This document shows positions 57,427 through 64,000 of a stretch of 64,000 bases of DNA, piece by piece. Each line of letters begins with the position of its first letter. Position 1 is the stretch's first letter. The DNA is from Dysgonamonadaceae bacterium (GTDB lineage Bacteria; Bacteroidota; Bacteroidia; Bacteroidales; Azobacteroidaceae): assembly GCA_031253625.1 (NCBI GenBank), contig JAIRVZ010000092.1, forward strand, positions 1 through 64,000, written 5' to 3'. The notes beneath the pieces were generated by a model, which was not told the origin of the DNA, made no database searches, and saw only the letters and a list, made by a program, of their open reading frames with translations. A program made the position numbers and the translations under genes.

Positions 57427-58437
57427 ATGAAATCATTAGAAATTGAAGGTTATATTTTTAACCCTGTCATTCCAGAAGAGAAAGTATCTGTAACTAATAT
57501 TGATGTATATTATGGATATACTGATGTGATAATAAAAAGGAAATTAGTAGAACAATTAAAAACTATTCCTGAATTAGGGCGGGAACTTGTCAATTTGCCT
57601 AGTGGAATTAAAATACAACTACCTTATGTAGAAATTGGGATAAGAATAAATTCTGTTAAATTTAATAACCTTAAAGCATTCGTTGTTGAAGATAACTACT
57701 ATGATTTAGTATTGGGAAAAAGTGCCATTTCAGAACTTTTTGATTTTGAAAATATTCAAGTTTCAAATAGGAAAAAAGAAAGTAAGGAATTATTATCAAT
57801 AAGAATTCATTCAGTAGACAATTCTTATAAGATTTTAAATGTTGAAAATTTTCTACGAGAAAGTAGAAGACTTTTCAATGTATCAATGATTATTGAAGGA
57901 GAAATTGAAGTAAACACATTAGAAGATATTGATAATGTAATTGATAATGAAATCGGTATTCCTGAAAATAAAAAATTACAATTATCTTGGATTGAGGAAG
58001 GCTCAATTTGGATTACATTGAAATCAACAGCAAAGTCTCTATTTTCTTTCGGAAAAATGCTTGTTGGTGGTAAATCCTCAATATTGGAAGAAAAATTTTA
58101 TGAAGCAAAGAAAAATAAAATTGAAAGTGAAACTCTACAAGAACTACTACCACAAATTATAGAAGAAAGGAAAGCGGAAAAAGAAAAATTTACAGCAGAA
58201 CACCGCCACGAAACAAACAAGATATGGAGAGAAGAAATGAAAGAGCAGATTTCTTTTTTAGATGAAATGATTACCAAGACTATCAAACCCGAACTTGCTT
58301 TAAAATTGATAGAAAAGAAAAATGAAATCATAGAAACATTATGCAATCAAAATATGCTACCAGAGATAATAAATATGCCTGATAAACAAATGCTTGGAGA
58401 TAATCCTCGAAATTTGCCCATAATCTACGAAGAATAA
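57427..58437 (+). CDS. Cassette gene 1: retropepsin-like protein lacking catalytic Asp
   Basis: 336 residues. Residues 1-120 look like a retropepsin fold: VTNIDVYYGYTDVIIKRKLV stands where the DTGAS loop is expected, and YYDLVLGKSAISELF resembles the conserved ILGRD motif. The catalytic Asp appears replaced by Tyr (YYG for DTG), so it would be inactive. The C-terminal part is charged and helical, possibly coiled coil (EERKAEKEKFTAEHRHETNK). The gene is AT-richer than its neighbours. The family match is weak. Confidence 0.4.
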   Translation: MKSLEIEGYIFNPVIPEEKVSVTNIDVYYGYTDVIIKRKLVEQLKTIPELGRELVNLPSGIKIQLPYVEIGIRINSVKFNNLKAFVVEDNYYDLVLGKSAISELFDFENIQVSNRKKESKELLSIRIHSVDNSYKILNVENFLRESRRLFNVSMIIEGEIEVNTLEDIDNVIDNEIGIPENKKLQLSWIEEGSIWITLKSTAKSLFSFGKMLVGGKSSILEEKFYEAKKNKIESETLQELLPQIIEERKAEKEKFTAEHRHETNKIWREEMKEQISFLDEMITKTIKPELALKLIEKKNEIIETLCNQNMLPEIINMPDKQMLGDNPRNLPIIYEE

Positions 58438-58829
58438 AAAACTTTAAACGAAATTAAACCAGAAAATGCACGAACGGCTAACGAGCGGTTTCACGCAAGC
58501 GGGGGTGTATGCCCGCAGAAAGTTTTGTGGGAATTTGGAAGTTTATCGCCCGCCCGAACATTTGTGAAACCCCCGCCTGCGTGAAGCCGCCACCACGTAT
58601 GCAAGCGGTGCGCAAAATTTTCGGGCGACTTAGCTACGTTTGACAGTTTTGCTCTTTGATTAACTTTTGCAAATTGCTGTAAATCATAAAATTAAAAGAA
58701 AAACAAATACAATTGAAAGTTAAATATAAATGTTAAAAATCATATGAAAAGTTCCTTTTTTTGGTTTTTTATTTGAAAATATCTATTTTTGAAAAAAATA
58801 TTGCGAATTGCTTAAAAATCGTGTAGTTT
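58438..58829 (+). other. Intercassette region with hairpin 1
   Basis: 392 bp without a gene: a left core (ACGGCTAACG), a 21-nt-armed hairpin, a right core and then an AT-rich leader with TTTGACAGTTTTG, which is repeated near 61640. The GC-rich hairpin stands out sharply from the AT-rich flanks. Confidence 0.7.
58474..58616 (+). repeat. attC-like hairpin site 1
   Basis: ACGGCTAACGA then GCGGTTTCACGCAAGCGGGGG (58485-58505), which pairs with CCCCCGCCTGCGTGAAGCCGC (58570-58590) at 19 of 21 positions, then ACGTATGCAAGCGGTGCGC. The left outer core is the inverse of the core at 57346; the right outer core is a decayed version of it. Total length ~140 bp, within the range of integron attC sites. Confidence 0.65.
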
Positions 58830-59930
58830 ATGGATAGTTTTGTCATACAATTTGTGGAAACCAAATGGAAATATTGTTTGGTCGCTACCTTTTGTGTGCT
58901 TTCACTTTCCGTTGTTAACGGTCAAACAATAGATACCAAAATCCTGCCGGGACTTACTGGTGGCGTTCAAATAGAAACACAAAGTCCGTTATATAATGCT
59001 GCATTTCTCGAAATTTCCGATATGCTTGACGACAAGCAGCCTTTGAGCATCAAACGTGCTGTTTTCCTTACGGAATGGGCTTACCTTGATGGAAAGTTGG
59101 ACTATGAGGAATTTTGTAAAACGATAGACAATGCTGCTGATTTTATCGAAAAATTCATAAAGGCAAACGGAATGGAAAAATACAAGACCGCCAAAAACAT
59201 GGCGCTTATCGAATATTTTTTCCGCCCTTATTCGGGTAACGATCATAAGCCTTTTATATACGATTTTAGCGATGTTGAAGGAATCGAAGATTATACTAAA
59301 CAATTTGTAAGCAAAGTTATGCAAACACACTCAGGGCAATGCCGTTCTTTGCCAATGTACTATAGAGTGCTTGCTGAAGCTGTCGATGCTGAAGCATACA
59401 TCGCATACGCACCACGCCATGTATTTATCCGCTATCGTGATGAAGATAATTTTTACTCTGAAGAATGGGTAAATGTAGAGCTTACAACACATCAATTAGT
59501 CCCTGAATTTGCGATTAAAGAAGGTTTTGAAATAACCGAAAAAGCGATTGAAAATAAACTTTATCTTCATCCGCTGACTGCAAAGGAAACGGTTGCTGTT
59601 CAACTTGCCGACCTTGCATTTGGATATTGGGCTAAATATAAGTTTTGTGACGATTTTACATGGCTATGCGCTAACAAATCGTTAGAATATTATCCTCAAC
59701 ATCCCAAAGCTCTTGCAACTAAAGGAAATTATCTCGAATCGGCTATTATAAAACGTTTGGCATACAACGGATATGGCATTGATGAGCAGATTCTATTTCT
59801 TGAAAGCCAATTGAAAATGGTTTCCGAACAGTTGGAACATTTGGGTTGGGAAGATATGAGTGAAGAGTTGGAAGCTGAACTCAATAAGGTTGGCGAAGAC
59901 GTAAAGAGAGAACAAGAAGAAAAATTTTAA
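58830..59930 (+). CDS. Transglutaminase-like exported protein (module copy 2)
   Basis: 366 residues, about 75% identical by eye to the protein at 21851-22939. The N-terminus has a hydrophobic export segment (KYCLVATFCVLSLSVVNGQ). The triad region is kept: HSGQCRSLPMYYRVLAEA, APRHVFIRYRDED, VNVELTTHQL, followed by TPR-like LEYYPQHPKALATKGN. It is the first gene of cassette 2 and is followed after 32 bp by a mini-RHS effector. Presence in both modules suggests a shared processing or delivery role for the variable effector. Confidence 0.7.
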   Translation: MDSFVIQFVETKWKYCLVATFCVLSLSVVNGQTIDTKILPGLTGGVQIETQSPLYNAAFLEISDMLDDKQPLSIKRAVFLTEWAYLDGKLDYEEFCKTIDNAADFIEKFIKANGMEKYKTAKNMALIEYFFRPYSGNDHKPFIYDFSDVEGIEDYTKQFVSKVMQTHSGQCRSLPMYYRVLAEAVDAEAYIAYAPRHVFIRYRDEDNFYSEEWVNVELTTHQLVPEFAIKEGFEITEKAIENKLYLHPLTAKETVAVQLADLAFGYWAKYKFCDDFTWLCANKSLEYYPQHPKALATKGNYLESAIIKRLAYNGYGIDEQILFLESQLKMVSEQLEHLGWEDMSEELEAELNKVGEDVKREQEEKF

Positions 59931-59962
59931 ACAAAATAAAAGACAATAAAAATTTAGATATT

Positions 59963-60781
59963 ATGAGAACAAGACAATTTTTTATCACTACTGCAATGAT
60001 TTGCATTGCATTTTTATTTTCAACAAATTCAGCATACAGCTTTCCTTGGCAAAGTCCGTATGCACACGCAGCAAATAATCCGATTAGGTATGTTGATGTA
60101 AATGGGGATAGTATATCGTTCTCCTATCAGTATAATGCAAATAATGAGTTGACAGGAGTAACAATGAATGTTACGGGTAAAGTCATTAATGTTTCTTCCA
60201 ACTCGAAAGTAAATATGCAGGCTGCTGCAAATCGAATTTCCAATCAAATAGCATCTTCTTTTAGTGGAAATGTAAATGGTGTTTCATTTTCAACGAATGT
60301 AAATTTATCTGTTGCTAATTCTATGGATGATGTCGCAGACAGCGACCATGTATTTGCCTTAGCTGATATGGGAAGTATTGCAACACCAGATGGGAGTAGA
60401 ACTCCTAATGGTGGGTCAAATATGATGGGAGGAAAAGTTGCTTTTATAGATGTAGATTATTTTTCAGGACCTTGGGATACATCATTTGGAGATACAGGAC
60501 CAAGAACTGCAGGTCATGAATTTGGTCACTTGGCAAATTTATCTCATGTAACAGGAGGCTCAAATTTAATGATTCAGGGAGCCGGAAATTCTTGGGGCTC
60601 TTTTGGGGCAACAAAAATTAATAATGGTCAATTAAAATCAATCCACGGGTCATATATAGGTGGATATTTGAATTTAGGTAGTAATTATGAGTTAATTCCT
60701 AGAGTTAATCCTACAACAGGAAGGATAGAAATGAAAGCAATGCCTAATAGAGGAGGAGTAAAATCAGTAATAAAATACTGA
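59963..60781 (+). CDS. Secreted mini-RHS protein with metzincin metallopeptidase domain
   Basis: 272 residues. The signal peptide (MRTRQFFITTAMICIAFLFS) and SPYAHAANNPIRYVDVNGDS match the start of the protein at 21156. After that the two share nothing. Here the C-terminal domain has the zinc motif HEFGHLANLSH (HExxHxxNxxH) and a Met-turn-like NLMIQ, placing it among metzincin peptidases. It is probably a protease effector with an RHS-type hinge but no RHS shell. A lipoprotein gene follows one base after its stop codon. Confidence 0.65.
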   Translation: MRTRQFFITTAMICIAFLFSTNSAYSFPWQSPYAHAANNPIRYVDVNGDSISFSYQYNANNELTGVTMNVTGKVINVSSNSKVNMQAAANRISNQIASSFSGNVNGVSFSTNVNLSVANSMDDVADSDHVFALADMGSIATPDGSRTPNGGSNMMGGKVAFIDVDYFSGPWDTSFGDTGPRTAGHEFGHLANLSHVTGGSNLMIQGAGNSWGSFGATKINNGQLKSIHGSYIGGYLNLGSNYELIPRVNPTTGRIEMKAMPNRGGVKSVIKY

Positions 60782-60782
60782 A

Positions 60783-61466
60783 ATGACAAGATTGACATAC
60801 ATATTTGTTCTTTTTATTATAATTCTGACAGGTTGTAATAAGTATTTTAAGCCTACTGGTATCATTGACAGGACAGAGGAGTTTTCTGGTAAAAACATTT
60901 GGGTTTCCTTAAACGACAAAGAGAGGATAGATGGTTATACAAGAATTGGAAATTCTATATTTGGAGGAGAAATTGCTTGTAACATAGAGCCGCTAAAAAA
61001 TATTGATACTGAAACTTTTCAAGTCTTGGCAGGTACGCAATACGCAAAAGACAAGAATAATGTTTATTATCCAATAGAAATTCCTTGCATTGATTTTGTT
61101 GACTGTAGCGTTTGTTTTTATGATAGAATAATTGTAGAAGGAGCCAATCCAATAGATTTTGAATATTTAGACAAAGATTATGCAACAAGTGGTAATATAG
61201 TTTTTTTTCGAGGAGAATTATTAAAAGGTGCTGATGGTGAAACATTTAAAGTAATCGAAGGCCCAAGATATTTCTACTTTGCAACAGATAAAAACAATGT
61301 ATATAAGCACAACAAAATCGTAAAAGATGCAGACCCTTCTACTTTTTATTATGATGACACCGACTCAAGAAATGTAATTTCAGAAATTTTCGATAAATAT
61401 ATAATTGGAGACAAGAATAATAAATGGGAATACTTGCCTCCTGATGAAATGAAAAAGATAGAGTAG
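60783..61466 (+). CDS. DKNYY-like lipoprotein, putative immunity protein
   Basis: 227 residues with a lipoprotein signal (FVLFIIILTGCNKYFKPTGI). DKNNVYYPIEI, DKNNVYKHNKI and DKNNKWEYLP repeats are the DKNYY family pattern, seen in proteins associated with bacterial toxins. It starts one base after the metallopeptidase effector and is unrelated to the lipoprotein of module 1, as expected if each immunity protein matches its own effector. Function inferred from position. Confidence 0.55.
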   Translation: MTRLTYIFVLFIIILTGCNKYFKPTGIIDRTEEFSGKNIWVSLNDKERIDGYTRIGNSIFGGEIACNIEPLKNIDTETFQVLAGTQYAKDKNNVYYPIEIPCIDFVDCSVCFYDRIIVEGANPIDFEYLDKDYATSGNIVFFRGELLKGADGETFKVIEGPRYFYFATDKNNVYKHNKIVKDADPSTFYYDDTDSRNVISEIFDKYIIGDKNNKWEYLPPDEMKKIE

Positions 61467-61740
61467 ATATAACTTTGAAGTACTTTTGTTTCTCATAACA
61501 GACAGAATTTATTGATAGATAGTTGGCTTTCGCCATGTTCGCTTTGCGAACACCGCACCGCCAACCCATGCCCCAAAATGGCTGCGCCATTTTTCGGCTC
61601 TGCCCACCCCCCACCCAAATACATTTGGCTTTGCTCACTTTGACAGTTTTGTGACAATTTCAGAGGACTTTGTTCGGCTATATTTGGAAATTTAGCACTT
61701 CGATTGACATTCCTCATTTTTACGCTAAAAAAATCGCCAG

Positions 61741-61892
61741 CATACAACGTGCAGTTTGGCAAAATGGCGGGCTTGTCTCGTCCGAAATTTTGTTTATATT
61801 TGTAGCGGTAGCTCTCGTCCGAGCGGTGGTGGAAACCCGCCACTTCGCCAAGCTGCTGCTCCGTTGTATGTAATGCGCGGGCAACCGAGCAG
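61741..61892 (+). repeat. attC-like hairpin site 2
   Basis: CATACAACG (61741-61749) pairs with CGTTGTATG (61862-61870); GCAGTTTGGC pairs with GCCAAGCTGC (one mismatch); GGCGGG pairs with CCCGCC. The centre forms a ~65-nt arm. The right core CGTTGTATGTAATGCGCGGG aligns with the core at 57346. It resembles attC in size and in stem-interruption pattern, but GTTGTAT does not fit the classical GTTRRRY. Confidence 0.65.
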
Positions 61893-61980
61893 TAGTGCAA
61901 CTTTGAAGCGAAAAAACTGAAAATTTTGTACGAAAAAATATTTTTCGTGTTTTATTGGGAAGAAAAACGAAAAAAGATTG

Positions 61981-61988
61981 TATCTTTG
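61981..61988 (+). promoter_or_regulatory. -7 element of the Mks/Wadjet-like operon
   Basis: TATCTTTG, 25 bp before the start codon; no clear -33 box. Confidence 0.45.
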
Positions 61989-62013
61989 CAAATTATAATT
62001 GTGAATATGTCAT

Positions 62014-63387
62014 ATGGAGTTATCAACAAACAATAATAATTCAGAAAAAGAATTATTCCAATCATTAAGTCAGAGTTATTCGGAGATTTTACCACCGAAT
62101 AAAGAGACTTTGTTGTTGATAGTTTGGTTGTATAAAAAAGTTGAAAATGGCTCTATTGCAGAAGAATTTGATGAAAAAGACTTTTATGATACATTTGACG
62201 AAGTAAAAGATTTTTTGCAGATTGAGAAAGATAAAAATGTGGAATTAATTTCTCAAAAAATTAGCAATCATTTTTATCAAACAGGAAGCGTTGGAAATAA
62301 ACATTTTATGTGTTTAACTATATATGCAAAGAATCTTTGCCGACTTTTGATAGATGAAATTCAACCTGAATTGGTAAAATTGGAGTTATATCATACTTTC
62401 AAAAGAACATTACCATTACAAGATGAGGATTTGAGAGATATAGAAACACTCAAATATTGGTATGACAAGCATTTTCTGCCTGCAAGAAATGAAATTTATA
62501 AACATATCGAACAACTACACAACGACGTTTCTGAAAAAATATCGGAATTAACGGTACTTTTGAAAAAGAATAACGATAATCCGAAAGAGCAAATAGAATC
62601 TTACGGAAGAATTTTTGAAGACCTCGCTCAAAGAGTTCAAGGTATAATTAGTGCCTTGGATTACAAAGATGAAACTTTGCGAAAAGTAAAATCCTCAAAA
62701 AATGTATTTTTGACTAATCGGGAAGATTTTGAAAAATACAATCATATCCAAGAAGAAGTCGAATTATTTTTTAATAGCATTGACAGACGAGTTTCTTCGA
62801 TAAGTGATAAAATTCAATTAGCCTCAAAACGATTGAGAAACTTATTGGATACTTTGAAACATAAACAACAATTTAAAATCAACATAGAAAAATTGTTGTT
62901 GTTTTTATTGCAGAGTAGCAAAAGAGAGAAAAAAGGCAGTAAACCTGATTTTGAAATTATTGTGCACGAAAAACTGAGAAACAAGTGTCTGTCGTTTATT
63001 CCGACAAAATTTGTTTCAATTCCAAAATTAGACTTTCAAGTACAGAACAAAATTGAGCCACAACAAACGAAATACGATAAACAACACGAACAAGCAGAAA
63101 GAAACAAAGGACTTGCTTTGCTCGAAATACAAGAATCTACCGCAAAATGGCTTGACGAAATAAATCAGCATTTGCTTTCCAATGAAATTTTGGAGTACGA
63201 CAAATGGTTTGATAAAATTATTGAGAAAGAAAATAATTTGGAAGTTCCTATCAAAGTTTGTTTTGGTTTGATTGATGAACATAATAACTCAAATGACAAG
63301 CAAATAACTATCGAAAAAAAGAAAATCAGTAAAAATAATCACGATTTATCATTATGGAAAATGCAAATACAGAATATCAATTCTTAA
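62014..63387 (+). CDS. Kleisin-like subunit of an MksBEF/Wadjet condensin system (JetA-like)
   Basis: 457 residues, almost entirely helical with long charged coiled-coil stretches (ELTVLLKKNNDNPKEQIESY, IDRRVSSISDKIQLASKRLR). No catalytic motif. Length, composition and the overlapping MksE-like gene behind it match the kleisin (MukF/MksF, JetA) that starts Wadjet operons, which restrict plasmids by a DNA-cleaving SMC complex. It follows hairpin site 2, so the operon may be a cassette or may lie just beyond the row. The SMC and nuclease genes would be beyond the window. Confidence 0.5.
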   Translation: MELSTNNNNSEKELFQSLSQSYSEILPPNKETLLLIVWLYKKVENGSIAEEFDEKDFYDTFDEVKDFLQIEKDKNVELISQKISNHFYQTGSVGNKHFMCLTIYAKNLCRLLIDEIQPELVKLELYHTFKRTLPLQDEDLRDIETLKYWYDKHFLPARNEIYKHIEQLHNDVSEKISELTVLLKKNNDNPKEQIESYGRIFEDLAQRVQGIISALDYKDETLRKVKSSKNVFLTNREDFEKYNHIQEEVELFFNSIDRRVSSISDKIQLASKRLRNLLDTLKHKQQFKINIEKLLLFLLQSSKREKKGSKPDFEIIVHEKLRNKCLSFIPTKFVSIPKLDFQVQNKIEPQQTKYDKQHEQAERNKGLALLEIQESTAKWLDEINQHLLSNEILEYDKWFDKIIEKENNLEVPIKVCFGLIDEHNNSNDKQITIEKKKISKNNHDLSLWKMQIQNINS

Positions 63388-64000
63388 ACTCGGACGATGC
63401 AATAAAATATTTTGCTGATGCAGATATTGCCCTAAAACAAGGGCGGCACATTCAGAATTATGGCAACGATACACAGATATTTTATTTCATAGATGAATAT
63501 TTCGATAAAGGACTTGAAGAATATTACGCCATTTTTTGGTTGATGAAATTAACCAAAGATTCAAATGATAATGAGCGTTTTTATTATCTCGAACCACCCG
63601 AAGGTAGCAGAGCGAAATTTGGGAATCGGTTTAAAGAATTAGAGGGTGAAAAAATAATTTTTGCCATTCTTTTGTTGAATTTGGAGAAAGAAAAGTATTT
63701 TGAAGAAAAAGAATTTTCGTGGCAGGAACTTGAACAAATCTTCAAAGAAAGTGAAAACAAAACCCTTTGGAAAAAATTGTTGTTTGGCAAAGACAAAGAA
63801 AACTATACACCAACGGAAGAACAAAATGTAAAAAAGAAAGTAAGGCAAATTTTGAGTGATTTTGAAAAATTGGGTTGGATTGTTATGAAAAGTGAAGATG
63901 AAATGCAATTTGACATATTGCCAAGTATCGCCCGAATTGGTCGACTTTATGCTGATGTAATCAATAATATTGAAACAATAGAAGAATTTTTAAGCAATGA
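63354..64000 (+). CDS. MksE/JetB-like condensin subunit, 3' end outside window
   Basis: The reading frame from the ATG at 63354 is open to the last base (about 215 residues visible), so the ORF track omits it. It overlaps the previous gene by 34 bp. Two winged-helix-like segments are seen: DIALKQGRHIQNYGNDTQIF, then YFDKGLEEYYAIFWLMKL and FYYLEPPEGSRAKFGN. These features fit the KITE subunit MukE/MksE (JetB). It would bind the kleisin encoded upstream. Confidence 0.55.
   Translation, partial: MENANTEYQFLNSDDAIKYFADADIALKQGRHIQNYGNDTQIFYFIDEYFDKGLEEYYAIFWLMKLTKDSNDNERFYYLEPPEGSRAKFGNRFKELEGEKIIFAILLLNLEKEKYFEEKEFSWQELEQIFKESENKTLWKKLLFGKDKENYTPTEEQNVKKKVRQILSDFEKLGWIVMKSEDEMQFDILPSIARIGRLYADVINNIETIEEFLSN

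Larger units (their letters stand above)
61467..62013 (+). other. Intercassette region with hairpin 2 and small dyads
   Basis: 547 bp without a credible gene. Several short perfect dyads (TTCGCTTTGCGAA, AAAATGGCTGCGCCATTTT, CCAAATGTATTTGG) are followed by TTTGACAGTTTTG and then the large hairpin site, ending at a promoter for the next operon. Codon-like ORFs here are shadows of the repeats. Confidence 0.7.

Noticed and set aside
61467-61740. Short ORFs after the DKNYY-like lipoprotein
   Set aside because: They run through clustered small palindromes and have repeat-derived, low-complexity translations.
57346-61892. Classical class 1-type attC sites
   Set aside because: The cores (GTTAGCC, GTTGTAT) do not fit GTTRRRY, so they are reported only as attC-like.

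Overview
The window looks like a chromosomal segment of a low-GC Bacteroidales bacterium. Evidence: the gene order acpP-fabF-rnc, many promoters of the Bacteroidetes form TTTG-(about 19)-TAnnTTTG just upstream of genes, almost no Shine-Dalgarno sequences, and typical families (DUF3575, DUF1573, FISUMP lipoproteins, a TonB receptor next to an ECF S-component, an EF-G2 paralogue, TPR-AraC membrane regulators). No species can be named from the sequence alone.

Layout. 0-2.6 kb: an unknown 5'-open gene, a HigB/HigA toxin-antitoxin pair behind a 45-bp palindrome, and a three-gene ECF sigma-factor operon. 2.6-9.6 kb: SulP and MFS transporters, a signal-peptidase-like gene that looks like an inserted cassette, a DUF3575 barrel and gyrB. 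9.6-12.6 kb: a radical SAM/SPASM protein and an aminotransferase/acetyltransferase pair for an N-acylated amino sugar. 13.4-20.4 kb: a minus-strand uronate operon (hexuronate transporter, KDPG aldolase, KduD, KdgK, UxaC, KduI) broken up by a 35-bp inverted-repeat element carrying a frameshifted four-helix-bundle gene, with a second, empty copy between uxaC and kduI. 20.6-23.1 kb: a transglutaminase-like gene, a mini-RHS effector and a lipoprotein, preceded by a long structured RNA with its own terminator. 23.2-23.5 kb: a KilA-N remnant. 23.5-30 kb: purN, acpP, fabF, rnc, mnmA, a gamma-carbonic-anhydrase-like protein, DUF1573 and a membrane-bound winged-helix regulator. 30-55 kb: mostly core and envelope genes (EF-G2, gdhA, lipA, a truncated crcB, DPP-IV, a TolC-like protein, a polyferredoxin, DUF362, a phosphoribosyltransferase, an ECF S-component with a BtuB-like receptor, tRNA-Ser(GCU), mltG, C1 and M28 peptidases).

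56-64 kb is the accessory region and the most interesting part. A tyrosine recombinase reads leftward. Divergent from it are a promoter, a short core site (CGTTAGCCGTCATGC...) and a row of plus-strand genes separated by long imperfect hairpins whose right ends carry related cores. This is the topology of an integron (intI, Pc, attI, cassettes with attC), but the cores do not fit the classical attC consensus. The first unit carries a retropepsin-like protein that lacks its catalytic Asp. The second carries a second copy of the transglutaminase / mini-RHS effector / lipoprotein module, this time with a metzincin effector domain and a DKNYY-like putative immunity lipoprotein. After the second hairpin starts what looks like a Wadjet/MksFE defence operon that runs off the window. 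A similar core flanks the signal-peptidase-like gene at 5.9-6.9 kb, suggesting a stray cassette.

The two effector modules share about three-quarters of the transglutaminase-like protein and the first ~50 residues of the effector, then diverge completely. That is the pattern expected of polymorphic toxins whose tips are exchanged. All family calls were made by eye; no database search was possible.
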